DNA of 43,934 nucleotides from Pseudomonadota bacterium. GTDB taxonomy: Bacteria; Pseudomonadota; Alphaproteobacteria; Acetobacterales; Acetobacteraceae. The DNA is taken from contig JAFEFW010000649.1 of NCBI GenBank assembly GCA_018240405.1, positions 1 to 43,934 of the forward strand, in the 5' to 3' direction. Positions 17,234 to 26,025 of the stretch are shown here, in pieces. Position 1 is the first letter of the stretch; each line of letters begins with the position of its first letter. The position numbers were made by a program, and so were the translations under genes. The notes under the pieces are model-generated. The model made no database searches, was not told where the DNA came from, and was given only the letters and a program-made list of their open reading frames with translations.

Positions 17234-18442
17234 CTACAGTCCAGCAAAAATTCGGCCCGGGTTGAGAATCCCAGCCGGGTCCAGCGCAGCCTTCACCTCG
17301 CGGGTGATGCGTGCCAACGCCGGTGCCTCATCCGGCACGACACGGACAGCGCCGCGTAGCGTGTCGGGCGCACGCAGCAGGGTCCAGGTGCCGCGGCTGG
17401 CCCCCGCGGCCGCTTCCACCACCTGATGCGTGGCGGCGTCGGCAGGACCTGCCAGCCAGACCAGGCCACCGCCCCAGTCAAGGAACCCGCTGACGCCATG
17501 CGGCGCAACGGCGGCCAGCACGCCCGGACCGGCGGAGGGGCGGACCGAGACGCGCCACACGGCATCCTCGGGCCGCGGCGCCAGCGGCGCGGCATCGCGC
17601 ACGGCTCGCCAGGCCGCCCGCGACTCGACGGAATCCAGCAGACGCACGCCGGCAAGCCCAAACCCGTCCCGCAAGCGGCCGAGGCGGTAATCGACGGAGC
17701 TTGGAAAATCTTCGATGCGAATTAACGCGGTGCCACCGGCGAGACCGTCCAGGCCGGGCACGCGGGCGGTTCCCTCCGGCGGCACCCAGGCGGCAGCCGA
17801 GACGCTGAACGGTGAGCCCAGCGCGGCAGCCAGCACGCGCACACCAGCCTCGGCGTCGAGGCCCGGCAGCGCCAGCGTGCCTGTGCCCGGCGGCGCCGGC
17901 AGCACCTTCAACGTGATCTCGGTGATGACGCCCAGCGTGCCGTGGCTGCCGGTCAGCAACTTGCACAGGTCCAGACCGGTAACGTTCTTCAGCACCCGTC
18001 CGCCGGAGCGGATAATTTCCGCGCGACCCGTTACCGCGCGGACACCCAGCACATGATCGCGCATGGCGCCCCAGGCGACGCGGCGGGGACCGGACAGGTT
18101 GGTGGCAACGACGCCACCCAGGGTCTGTGGCTTCCCGGCGGTGCCGAGCAGGTCGGAAAGATCTGGCGGTTCTGCGATCAGGTGCTGGCCGGCTTCGGCG
18201 ACAGCCGCCTCTATTTCGGCCAGCGGCGTGCCGGCGCGAGCGGTCAGGATCAGTTCCTTGGGTGCGTACAGCGTGATGCCCGACAAGCCGGCGGTGGAGA
18301 CTGTGCGCGCCGCCTGCACCGGGCGCAGCATGCCGGACTTGGTCGCATTGCCCTGGACCAGCAGCGGCTCCTTCGCCGCCGCGGCGGCGCGGATAGTGCC
18401 GGCAATCTCTTCCTCGGCGGCGGAGGCAGGCGGATGATTCAT
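17234..18442 (-). CDS. glcE: Glycolate oxidase FAD-binding subunit GlcE
   Basis: 402 residues. The N-terminal FAD-binding (PCMH-type) domain contains LLGTAGKPQTLGGVVATNLSG-type sequence and the RSGGRVLKNVTGLDLCKLL segment typical of GlcE. The C-terminal region ends in the family's AALDPAGILNPGRIF. It is a flavoprotein partner of GlcD. Its ATG at 18442 overlaps the glcD stop codon (ATGA), indicating translational coupling. The protein is GC- and Ala-rich but complete. Confidence 0.95.
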   Translation of the reverse strand: MNHPPASAAEEEIAGTIRAAAAAKEPLLVQGNATKSGMLRPVQAARTVSTAGLSGITLYAPKELILTARAGTPLAEIEAAVAEAGQHLIAEPPDLSDLLGTAGKPQTLGGVVATNLSGPRRVAWGAMRDHVLGVRAVTGRAEIIRSGGRVLKNVTGLDLCKLLTGSHGTLGVITEITLKVLPAPPGTGTLALPGLDAEAGVRVLAAALGSPFSVSAAAWVPPEGTARVPGLDGLAGGTALIRIEDFPSSVDYRLGRLRDGFGLAGVRLLDSVESRAAWRAVRDAAPLAPRPEDAVWRVSVRPSAGPGVLAAVAPHGVSGFLDWGGGLVWLAGPADAATHQVVEAAAGASRGTWTLLRAPDTLRGAVRVVPDEAPALARITREVKAALDPAGILNPGRIFAGL

Positions 18443-19899
18443 GCCGCGTGCTTCAGCCCAGCCTGCGTTCCCGTCTCCGCCTGCAGTGGGAACACCTTAC
18501 TCGGGTTCAGCAACCAGTCCGGGTCAAACGCCGACTTGATACGGCGCTGCTGGTCGAGTTCCTGCTGGGTGAACTGCACCGTCATCAGGTCGCGCTTTTC
18601 CACGCCCACGCCGTGTTCGCCGGTCAGGCAGCCGCCGACCTCGACGCACAGCGTCAGGATGTCGGCGCCAAATCGTTCGGCTGCGTGGAAGCTGGCCGGG
18701 TCGTTGGCATCGAACATGATCAGCGGGTGCAAATTGCCGTCGCCGGCATGGAAGATGTTGGCGACTTTCAGACCGTAGCTGTCCGACATTTCCTGGATGC
18801 GGCGCAGAACGAGCGGCAACTGGCTCGTTGGTATAGTGCCGTCCATGCACAGATAGTCGGGGCTGATGCGGCCGATGGCGCCGAACGCACCCTTGCGGCC
18901 TTTCCAGATCGCGAGCGACTCTTCCTCGGATTGGCTGACCTTCAGGCTAATCGGATCGAAGCGGTTGCAGATGTCGGAGATCTTGGCCAGCAAGTCATCC
19001 TGTTCCGCCGGGCTGCCTTCAACCTCGATGATCAGCATCGCCTCGGCATCCAGCGGGTAACCGGCATGGGCGAAGGCCTCGCAGGCGTGGATTGCCGGCC
19101 TGTCCATGAACTCCAGCGCCACCGGGATGATGCCTGACGAAATGATGGCGTCGACGCAGCCGCCGGCAATCTCATTCGATTTGAAGGCGGCCAGCATGGC
19201 GCGCGCACCCTCCGGCGCACGCAGCAGGCGGACGGTAACCTCCGTAACGATGGCAAGCTGGCCTTCCGCGCCGGTGAGCAGGCCGAGCCAGTCGTAGCCG
19301 GCGGCGTCCAGATGGGCGCCGCCAATGTCGATGATCTCACCCTGGATGGTGACGATCTTCAGGCCGAGCAGGTTATTGGCGGTAACGCCGTATTTCAGGC
19401 AGTGCGCGCCGCCGGAATTCATGCCGACATTGCCGCCGATCATGCAAGCGAGCTGGCTGGACGGGTCGGGTGCGTAGAAGAAACCATCGGCGGCGACAGC
19501 GTTGGTGATGCCGATATTGGTCACGCCGGCCTGCACCACGGCGCAGCGGTCGGCGTAGTCGACGTCGAGGATCTGGTTCATCCGCATCATGCCGACGACC
19601 ACCGCATCTTCCAGCGGCAGGGCGCCGCCCGAGAGCGAGGTGCCGGCACCGCGTGGGATCACCCGCACACCATTGCGGTAACAAAATGCCAGGATGGCGG
19701 CGACCTGTTCGGTCGTGTCCGGCAGGACGACGGCGAGCGGCACCTGGCGGTAGGCGGACAGCCCGTCGGTCTCATACGGCTTCAGGCGAATGGGTTCGGC
19801 GATGACCGCGTCCTCGGCCGGCAGCAGCGCGCGCAGGCCGGCGACGATGGCGTCGCGGCGGGCAAGGACATCCGGCTTGGGGTCGGGCTGGCGGATCAT
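18439..19899 (-). CDS. glcD: Glycolate oxidase subunit GlcD
   Basis: 486 residues from the ATG at 19899, preceded by GAGG with a 7-base spacer; an open extension to 19989 is not needed. FAD-binding motifs include IPRGAGTSLSGGA and CMIGGNVGMNSGGAHCLKYG. The C-terminal FAD-oxidase domain contains IFHAGDGNLHP and GGCLTGEHGVG with conserved histidines, and ends RIKSAFDPDWLLNPSKVFP. It is the catalytic subunit oxidising glycolate (or D-lactate-like 2-hydroxyacids) to the 2-oxoacid. First gene of the glcDE-X-F-TPR operon; no glcC regulator is adjacent. Confidence 0.97.
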   Translation of the reverse strand: MIRQPDPKPDVLARRDAIVAGLRALLPAEDAVIAEPIRLKPYETDGLSAYRQVPLAVVLPDTTEQVAAILAFCYRNGVRVIPRGAGTSLSGGALPLEDAVVVGMMRMNQILDVDYADRCAVVQAGVTNIGITNAVAADGFFYAPDPSSQLACMIGGNVGMNSGGAHCLKYGVTANNLLGLKIVTIQGEIIDIGGAHLDAAGYDWLGLLTGAEGQLAIVTEVTVRLLRAPEGARAMLAAFKSNEIAGGCVDAIISSGIIPVALEFMDRPAIHACEAFAHAGYPLDAEAMLIIEVEGSPAEQDDLLAKISDICNRFDPISLKVSQSEEESLAIWKGRKGAFGAIGRISPDYLCMDGTIPTSQLPLVLRRIQEMSDSYGLKVANIFHAGDGNLHPLIMFDANDPASFHAAERFGADILTLCVEVGGCLTGEHGVGVEKRDLMTVQFTQQELDQQRRIKSAFDPDWLLNPSKVFPLQAETGTQAGLKHAA

Positions 19900-20027
19900 G
19901 GCGTTGCCTCGATGCGGCGTGTGGTGGGGCATGTATGACTCAATGAACGGCATTTGGGGAGGGCGCGACATCCGCAAACACCTACACACACTTACACACC
20001 GGGCACGGCTTCCTATCTCTGGCCCGC

Positions 20028-20225
20028 ATGGACAGCCGGGACATCGTCCGCGCCCTGCAAGTGGCCGGCTGGGAACTCATTGGGACCAGGGGCGGCCACC
20101 ACGAGTTCAAGCACCCGATACGGCCGGGGCGCGTGACTGTGCCACATCCAAAGCGCGATGTTCCGCCCGGGACGCTGAGGAGTATTGAGAAGCAGGCCGG
20201 ACCGACGCTGAGAAGCCTCTCATGA
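20028..20225 (+). CDS. hicA: HicA toxin (mRNA interferase)
   Basis: 65 residues with the HicA double-stranded-RNA-binding fold pattern: DIVRALQVAGWELIGTRGGH, then HEFKHP, with the active-site histidine at about 24-25, followed by VTVPHPKRDVPPGTLRSIEKQAG. HicA cleaves mRNA when free of HicB. The gene overlaps hicB by four bases (ATGA at 20222-20225), the standard arrangement. The toxin looks intact. It sits between the glc operon and a decayed second toxin-antitoxin pair. Confidence 0.93.
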   Translation: MDSRDIVRALQVAGWELIGTRGGHHEFKHPIRPGRVTVPHPKRDVPPGTLRSIEKQAGPTLRSLS

Positions 20226-20788
20226 CCACGTACGTTGCACTCCTGCGCAAACAGCCCGACAGCGACTACGGCGTCGACTTTCCTGATTTCCCTGGTTGCA
20301 TCACGGCGGGGGAAACGCTGGAGGACGCCCGCCGAATGGCAGTCGGGGCGTTGCAGTTCCATGTCGAGGGCATGATGGACGACGGTGAGCCGGTCCCGGC
20401 TCCGTCCCGCCTTGACCAAATCATGGCCGACGCGGACCACCGGGACGCGGTGGCGGTGCTGATCGACGTAGCGGTCCGACGACCCGCGGTTCGCGTCAAC
20501 GTGTCATTACCCGCCGATCTGGTAGAGGCCATTGATCGCGTCACCCACAACCGCTCACGGTTTCTGGCTGACGCAGCCCGCGAAAAGCTGGATACGCTTA
20601 AGCAAGCCCGTTCCGTTTCGCGTCGGCACGATTTGGGACACGCAACCTCGCGCGGGCTCCCTGTAATTCACAAGCCGTGCCCGAGGACATGCGCTTCGGG
20701 CGGTAGCGCGTTTGTGGCATCAGCCGCCGCAGCGACTGGAGGAATTATGCGCTGGGAGACCATAAGGTTCGTCTCAAAGACGACCTGA
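20222..20788 (+). CDS. hicB: HicB antitoxin with an unusual C-terminal extension
   Basis: 188 residues, whereas HicB of this type is usually near 130-140. Residues 1-65 form the HicB RNase-H-like domain (TYVALLRKQPDSDYGVDFPD, then FPGCITAGETLEDARRMA). Residues about 88-135 are a ribbon-helix-helix segment (RVNVSLPADLVEAIDRV, then FLADAAREKL) used for operator binding. After about residue 138 the sequence loses family character and becomes Ser/Ala/Arg-rich. The normal stop has probably been lost, so the frame now runs into the neighbouring pseudogene region. The neutralising part looks intact. Confidence 0.88.
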   Translation: MTTYVALLRKQPDSDYGVDFPDFPGCITAGETLEDARRMAVGALQFHVEGMMDDGEPVPAPSRLDQIMADADHRDAVAVLIDVAVRRPAVRVNVSLPADLVEAIDRVTHNRSRFLADAAREKLDTLKQARSVSRRHDLGHATSRGLPVIHKPCPRTCASGGSAFVASAAAATGGIMRWETIRFVSKTT

Positions 20789-20830
20789 AGGCGCGGGTAT
20801 AATGGGCAGCAGCCGCCGCGGCCACTGCCT
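20755..20830 (+). pseudogene. Possible remnant of a ribbon-helix-helix antitoxin
   Basis: In one frame this stretch reads GDHKVRLKDDLKARV, then a TAA at 20800-20802, then an alanine run. The first part resembles the start of CopG/RelB-type antitoxins (xVRLPDDLKARV). It overlaps the tail of hicB in a different frame and lies just before the RelE/ParE remnant, where its antitoxin would be expected. The piece is short, so the call is tentative. Confidence 0.3.
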
Positions 20831-20838
20831 CGCCTGCT

Positions 20839-21154
20839 CAGGGATTAACCCGCGTTTGGTGCGGATCGAACGGGCTTCAGGGTTCTTAACGTCTTCGACC
20901 AAATCCTCGTGCATCTGGACCGCTAGGAGGTGCCCGATTCGGCGGTGCGCATCGGGGAAATCACAGCCGCAATCCAGGTCCTGACGCATAGCCCCCTGAT
21001 CGGCCGGCCAGCCGGCGCCGGCAAACATGAACTGGTGATCGGCCGTGGCGCACATGGTTATCTGGCGCTGTATCGCTATGTCCCGCCGATCGACGCCGTG
21101 TTTATCCTGGCCGTCCGCCACCAGTCAGAGCGCGGGTCTACCCGCGAACCATAG
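20839..21154 (+). pseudogene. RelE/ParE-type toxin, degraded
   Basis: From 20930 to 21154 the frame encodes the C-terminal two thirds of a ParE/RelE toxin: RIGEITAAIQVLTHSPLIGR, then ELVIGRGAHGYLALYRYV, then VFILAVRHQ. The expected N-terminal part continues upstream in the same frame as VLNVFDQILVHLDR but is cut by a TAG at 20924-20926. Still further upstream the match (PRLVRIERAS) shifts to another frame near 20880. One nonsense codon plus one frameshift suggest an inactive gene. Translation from the GTG at 20930 would give only 74 residues lacking the first helices. Confidence 0.7.
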
Positions 21155-21211
21155 CGCCGTATGCACCGCGCGCCTGTCTCCCCGCCGTGAAACCGCCTAT
21201 ATCCCGCCGTC

Positions 21212-23032
21212 ATGCCCCCACCCCTGCTGACTCTCCAGGACATCGCCCTCACGTTCGGCACCACGCCGCTGCTGGCCGGCGCCGATCTGTCCGTTTCCGC
21301 CGGCGACCGCATGTGCCTGGTGGGACGCAATGGCTCCGGCAAATCCACCCTGCTGAAAATCGCCGCAGGACTGATGCAATCCGACGCCGGCCGCCGCTTC
21401 GCCCAGCCCGGCGCCACGATCCAGTACCTGCCGCAGGAGCCGGACTTTGGCGGCTACAGCACCACCCTCGCCTACGTCGAAGCCGGATTTGGCCACGCCG
21501 CGGCTGCCGCTGATCATTATCGGGCCGTCTATCTGCTGGAGCAGCTTGGCCTGACCGGCGCCGAGGATCCGCAGCGCCTGTCCGGAGGTGAGGCCCGCCG
21601 CACCGCGCTGGCCCGCGTGCTTGCGCCGGAGCCGGATATCCTGCTGCTGGACGAACCCACCAACCACCTGGACCTGCCTGGCATCGAGTGGCTGGAATCG
21701 GAACTCGCGCGCCTGAAATCCGGCCTCGTACTGATCAGCCACGATCGCCGCCTGCTGGAGCGGCTGTCGCGCACGACCGTCTGGCTCGACCGTGGCATTA
21801 CGCGCGTACTCGACCAGGGCTTCGCGCATTTCGAGCCTTGGCGCGACCAGGTCTTGGAGCAGGAAGAGCTCGAACGCCACAAGCTCGGCCGCAAGATCGT
21901 CATGGAGGAGGACTGGCTCCGCTACGGTGTCACCGCGCGGCGCAAGCGCAACCAGAAGCGCCTCGCCGACCTGCATGCGCTGCGCAAGAAGCACAAGGAG
22001 CAGCGCGGCGCGCTCGGCCGGGTGAAGCTGGAAGCGGCCGAGGCGGACCTGTCCGGCCGCCTGGTGATCGTGGCAGACCATGTCAGCAAGTCCTTCGGCG
22101 ATCGCGCCGTGGTGCGCGACGTCTCGACGCGCATCATGCGCGGCGACAGGGTCGGCATCGTTGGGCGCAACGGCGCCGGTAAGACCACGCTGCTGAACCT
22201 GCTGACCGGCGACCTGATGCCGGACAGTGGCGAAATCCGCCTGGGCACAAACCTCGCGCGCATCACACTGGATCAGCGGCGGGAGACGCTGGACCCGGCC
22301 GAGACGTTGAGCCGCACCCTGACCGGCGGCAAGGGCGATACCGTCGATGTCGGCGGCCGCAAGCAGCACGTCATCGGCTACATGAAGGAATTTCTGTTCG
22401 CGCCGGAGCAGGCCAACACCCCGGTTGGCGTGCTATCGGGCGGCGAGCGCGGACGGCTGACCCTGGCGTTGGCCTTCGCCACGCCGTCCAACCTGCTGAT
22501 CCTGGACGAACCGACCAACGACCTTGATCTGGAGACGCTGGAACTGCTGCAGGAGCGGCTAGCGGACTACGCCGGCACAGTGCTGCTGGTCAGCCATGAT
22601 CGCGATTTCCTGGATCGCGTGGTGACATCGGTCATGGCTACCGAAGGTGACGGACGCTGGACCGAGTATGCAGGCGGCTATTCCGACATGTTGGCGCAGC
22701 GGGGAGCAGCGGTGGCGGCAGCACCGGTGGAGCGGCCGAAGACGCCAGGTACGACGAGCACGGTAGCAACCTCGCCGCCGAGGACAGCCGCTCGGAAGCT
22801 CAGCTTCAAGGACAAGCATGCGCTGGAGACGCTTCCGGCGCGGATGGAGGCACTGGAAAAGGACATTGGGCGCCTGAACACGGTTCTCGCCGATCCGGAC
22901 CTGTATGCGCGGCAGCCGTCACGGTTCACCGAAGCGACCAAGGCGCTGGAAGCGGCCCAGGCGGCGCTGGCGGCCGCCGAGGAGCAGTGGCTGGAACTGG
23001 AGATGCTGCGGGAGTCGCTGGAAGGCGCGTGA
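21212..23032 (+). CDS. ABC-F family ATPase (Uup-like)
   Basis: 606 residues with two ATP-binding cassettes and no membrane segments. Cassette 1: Walker A GRNGSGKST (38-46), signature LSGGEARR, Walker B LLLDEPTNHLDL. Cassette 2: GRNGAGKTT, LSGGERGRL, LILDEPTNDLDL. The linker between them is highly basic (RRKRNQKRL), and a C-terminal charged coiled coil (about 530-606) resembles the Uup C-terminal domain. ABC-F proteins act on ribosomes, and Uup also affects DNA transposon excision. The ATG at 21212 gives the expected N terminus. It is a separate unit after the toxin-antitoxin region. Confidence 0.93.
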   Translation: MPPPLLTLQDIALTFGTTPLLAGADLSVSAGDRMCLVGRNGSGKSTLLKIAAGLMQSDAGRRFAQPGATIQYLPQEPDFGGYSTTLAYVEAGFGHAAAAADHYRAVYLLEQLGLTGAEDPQRLSGGEARRTALARVLAPEPDILLLDEPTNHLDLPGIEWLESELARLKSGLVLISHDRRLLERLSRTTVWLDRGITRVLDQGFAHFEPWRDQVLEQEELERHKLGRKIVMEEDWLRYGVTARRKRNQKRLADLHALRKKHKEQRGALGRVKLEAAEADLSGRLVIVADHVSKSFGDRAVVRDVSTRIMRGDRVGIVGRNGAGKTTLLNLLTGDLMPDSGEIRLGTNLARITLDQRRETLDPAETLSRTLTGGKGDTVDVGGRKQHVIGYMKEFLFAPEQANTPVGVLSGGERGRLTLALAFATPSNLLILDEPTNDLDLETLELLQERLADYAGTVLLVSHDRDFLDRVVTSVMATEGDGRWTEYAGGYSDMLAQRGAAVAAAPVERPKTPGTTSTVATSPPRTAARKLSFKDKHALETLPARMEALEKDIGRLNTVLADPDLYARQPSRFTEATKALEAAQAALAAAEEQWLELEMLRESLEGA

Positions 23033-23229
23033 CCGCCAGAGCGTGCAGGCTCAAATCGCAAGCACCCTCCCGCACGGCGACGGCGTCTCCGCGGCCAAGC
23101 GCGCTGTTAGCGGAAGCATAGCAGCGCGCGGAAGTGCGAACCGCGCCGCAGGAGTGTCTGTATCATCCTCCCCGCAAGGTTTTTGGCAACTCGCCGGACG
23201 TCACTCCCTCACCACCGGCCGCTCCGTCT

Positions 23230-23427
23230 TCAAGCCTGCGCCCCGGCGCGGCCCTCAAGCTGGCAGCGGCTGATCTCGGCGTTGCGGGCAAGCAGGGATT
23301 TCTGCACGCGGTATAGCATGGCCGAGTAGTCCTGCTCCGAGACGTTGTCGCTGCGCATGACCAGCTTGATCAAAGGGTCCTGCAGCATCGTGGTCAAGTT
23401 CAGGGTGCTGATCGTCGTCGTGCACAT
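23230..23427 (-). CDS. Small conserved alphaproteobacterial protein
   Basis: 65 residues from an ATG at 23427 with a GGTGAG-like site just upstream; an in-frame ATG at 23439 is an alternative. The segment LTTMLQDPLIKLVMRSDNVS followed by EQDYSAMLYRVQKSLLAR resembles small proteins of unknown function seen in Acetobacteraceae, whose typical form is 'LLSDPLIQLVMKSDGVSE'. It is predicted soluble and helical. The longer frame to 23940 would overlap the Hint gene and is not believed. The gene is divergent from the Hint-protein gene. Confidence 0.55.
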   Translation of the reverse strand: MCTTTISTLNLTTMLQDPLIKLVMRSDNVSEQDYSAMLYRVQKSLLARNAEISRCQLEGRAGAQA

Positions 23428-23439
23428 CGGTCTCACCAT

Positions 23440-23727
23440 CCCCCGTATCAAATCCGTAGGCAGGATAGCCTCTGCCCACGCCAAGCTTTGGCCACGAATT
23501 GTGACGAAATCAGGCCGATAGGGGGTTAATTTTGTGAGAGATTGCTGAGGCCAAACCGCAAGTGCGGCAATTTCGCCACCGCGCCGGTTGATCAACGAAA
23601 GGGCGAGCAAGAGAACGGATCTGCATACCGATGTATGCATCCATGAAGAACATGTCGCCTCTTCCAGAGATTCTGGAGCGGAAGCACAACTTGTGGTAAT
23701 ATCCCGCCAGTTGAGAGCTTGAATACA
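23440..23727. other. Divergent upstream region of the Hint-protein gene
   Basis: About 288 bases between two divergent genes. It includes AT-richer parts (around 23520-23545 and 23690-23727) that could hold promoters. No defined operator or small gene could be supported. Confidence 0.5.
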
Positions 23728-25947
23728 ATGGCGACGCTGACTTGGAATCCCGGCCTGTCCAGCCTCTGGAGTTCGGACATCAACTGGTCGCCCGCGCAGC
23801 CTCCAGGTCCGGACGATCTCATTGTCATCGTCCCTAGCGCCAGTCCGGCTGAGATCGACAGCAGCGCGACCATCGGCGACCTGGTCGTTGATGGCGGCAG
23901 CCTGCAGGTGGACGGCACCAGTGCCCTGAACGTCGCGCACAGCGTCGCTATTCTGGCCGGATCGGTGGCTAACGCCGGCACGTTGCGTATCGGCGACCTG
24001 ACAAATGCCGGTACGATTGACAACACGGGAACCCTGTCGATCAGCGGCAGCATCCAGACCGATGCCGGAACCATCATGGATGATGGGTGGCTTGAGCTGT
24101 CAGGCTCTGTCAGCACCGGCTTGCTGCAACAGATAGGCGGGTCCGGACAGATCCTTGTAGCCGGCACGGTCGACAACACCGGGCAATTGCTGCGGACGGG
24201 CGGCCCAAGTCTCCACGTGGACGGGACCGTCCAAGGCGGCATCGTGGATGTATCCGGGTTTGGTCTCACGCCGCTGCCCGCCCTTGATGGCGTCGCGATT
24301 GGCGGCACTTACCAAGGCTTAGGCGCGCTCCAGGGCCTGGATTCGGTCACCATCCTGAACGGGCTAACCGGCGTCGACCTAGGCGGTGGTGTCGCCGCTC
24401 TGAACTGGTTTAACGACGTTAAACTTGTGTTCGGCAACGACGAAGCAGTCGATGCCATGGCATTTGGCGTGTCAGGCACGGCCTTGGTCGCCGGAACACT
24501 GACGCTGGGCTCCGGCGTGCTGTGGTCCGTGCCAACAGGCTGGATGGAGAGTCACGGCTTGGCCATCACTGGCCCAGGCAGCGTGCTCAATCTGGGAACC
24601 GTTGAGGCTGCTTCGACAAACAGCCACTTGTCGTCGACGGGGTGGAATCACATTAACATTGAAACCACCGCGTTTTTGAATGCGGGGCTTCTGGCGGTGG
24701 TCGACAAGAGCCCCGGTCAAGGGCAACTGCCGTCGCATTTATGGCACCCGAGCGACACGTGGCTGCGCGTCCTGAGCACTACATTCGTTAATGACCTCGG
24801 CGGCACCATTGCGACCGGGCAGGCCTTCGGCGCCGGGCACATCGAGGTAGCGGCCACCACGAACTTTACCAATAATGGCCTGATCGCCGCGCTGGATCCG
24901 TCAGCCCAGCAAGGCGGCACGATTGATATCAGCGCCGACGTCCATGGGAGTGGACGGATCGAGATCGCTGGCGGCGGGCAACTGACGCTTGAAGCGGGAA
25001 GCGACGCCGCGCAGACGATTGCCTTCCTCGGGGCCGGCACGCTGACGCTGCGTGCCCCGCAGGTGGTGGCGTCGGTCATTGAAGGCTTCGGCGCGAACGA
25101 TGCCATCGTGCTGGACGGAATGGATGCCACGCCGCTCGGCTACGACGGCGGCAACCTGATCCTGCAATCCGGCGCCGAGCAGTTCTCACTGGCGCTGGAC
25201 GGCACATTCGCCTTGTCCGATCTGCAGATCGTCAGCCTCGGTTCGGACACCGCCATTGCGCTGCTGGGCCAACCGCTGCCGCCGGGCGGCGGCGAAACGC
25301 CAACCGACCCGCCGGTCGCCTGTTTCGCTGCCGGTACGCATCTTGAAACCGTCGCGGGTCCACGGCGGGTCGAGACGCTGCGTAAAGGCGACCTTGTCCG
25401 CACCATCTCCGGCTCACTGCGGCCTGTCCGCTGGATCGGTTACCGCAGCATTGACTGCAGAACCCATCCCGCACCGGAGCAAGTCTGGCCGATCCGCATC
25501 GCTGCGCATGCCTTCGGGCCCGACATGCCCAACCGGCCGTTGCTGCTGTCGCCGGACCATGGGATCTATTTCGAAGACCGACTGCTTCCTGTGCGGGTGC
25601 TGGTAAACCGTGCGACCATTGCCCGCCGGCGGGTCGCCACGGTGACCTACTACCATGTCGAACTAGACCGCCACGATGTCGTGCTGGCCGAGGGCCTGCC
25701 GGTCGAAAGCTATCTCGACACCGGCGACCGTGCCGCCTTCGCGAATGCCGGAGCGGTGCTGCAGTTGCATCCCGTGTTCGGCCCGGACGCGTCACGCAGC
25801 AATCTTATTCAGGAAGCCCAGGGTTACGCGCCGCTCGCCGTGACCGGGGAGGCGGTGGCGCGCCTCCGCCAACGGCTCGACGACCGGGCGGCACAGCTAC
25901 GCGCCGGGCGTGGACGCCGGCCACGCAGCACACGCACCGCCTGCTGA
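23728..25947 (+). CDS. Beta-repeat surface protein with C-terminal Hint domain
   Basis: 739 residues from the ATG at 23728; a TTG at 23719 is too close to the GAGAG ribosome site. Residues about 1-500 are rich in short Gly/Thr/Asn repeats of the type NAGTLRIGDL and NTGTLSISGS, as in beta-solenoid adhesins. Residues about 532-670 are a bacterial Hint (hedgehog/intein, Hint_2) domain: it begins CFAAGTHLET (Cys532), with GPRRVETLRKGDLV, RPVRWIG, the SPDHGI block with histidine, and GLPVESYLDTGDR. Hint domains can cleave or transfer peptide bonds. There is no classical signal peptide. The C terminus is Arg-rich. Such proteins are frequent in Acetobacteraceae and their role is unproven. Confidence 0.85.
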   Translation: MATLTWNPGLSSLWSSDINWSPAQPPGPDDLIVIVPSASPAEIDSSATIGDLVVDGGSLQVDGTSALNVAHSVAILAGSVANAGTLRIGDLTNAGTIDNTGTLSISGSIQTDAGTIMDDGWLELSGSVSTGLLQQIGGSGQILVAGTVDNTGQLLRTGGPSLHVDGTVQGGIVDVSGFGLTPLPALDGVAIGGTYQGLGALQGLDSVTILNGLTGVDLGGGVAALNWFNDVKLVFGNDEAVDAMAFGVSGTALVAGTLTLGSGVLWSVPTGWMESHGLAITGPGSVLNLGTVEAASTNSHLSSTGWNHINIETTAFLNAGLLAVVDKSPGQGQLPSHLWHPSDTWLRVLSTTFVNDLGGTIATGQAFGAGHIEVAATTNFTNNGLIAALDPSAQQGGTIDISADVHGSGRIEIAGGGQLTLEAGSDAAQTIAFLGAGTLTLRAPQVVASVIEGFGANDAIVLDGMDATPLGYDGGNLILQSGAEQFSLALDGTFALSDLQIVSLGSDTAIALLGQPLPPGGGETPTDPPVACFAAGTHLETVAGPRRVETLRKGDLVRTISGSLRPVRWIGYRSIDCRTHPAPEQVWPIRIAAHAFGPDMPNRPLLLSPDHGIYFEDRLLPVRVLVNRATIARRRVATVTYYHVELDRHDVVLAEGLPVESYLDTGDRAAFANAGAVLQLHPVFGPDASRSNLIQEAQGYAPLAVTGEAVARLRQRLDDRAAQLRAGRGRRPRSTRTAC

Positions 25948-26025
25948 GCGCGCCAAGGCTTTCGCAACGGGCCACGGCCGGCCGCGCACGCGAATGGCGA
26001 CCAGCGCTACCGTCGGCGGCAGGCG

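Noticed and set aside
19978-20003. ACAC-rich short repeat as a CRISPR or tandem array
   Set aside because: Only a few imperfect ACAC units with no spacers; simple low-complexity sequence upstream of hicA.
23428-23940. Long version of the small protein at 23230-23427
   Set aside because: It would overlap the start of the Hint-protein gene on the other strand. Only the last 65 codons show family-like sequence.
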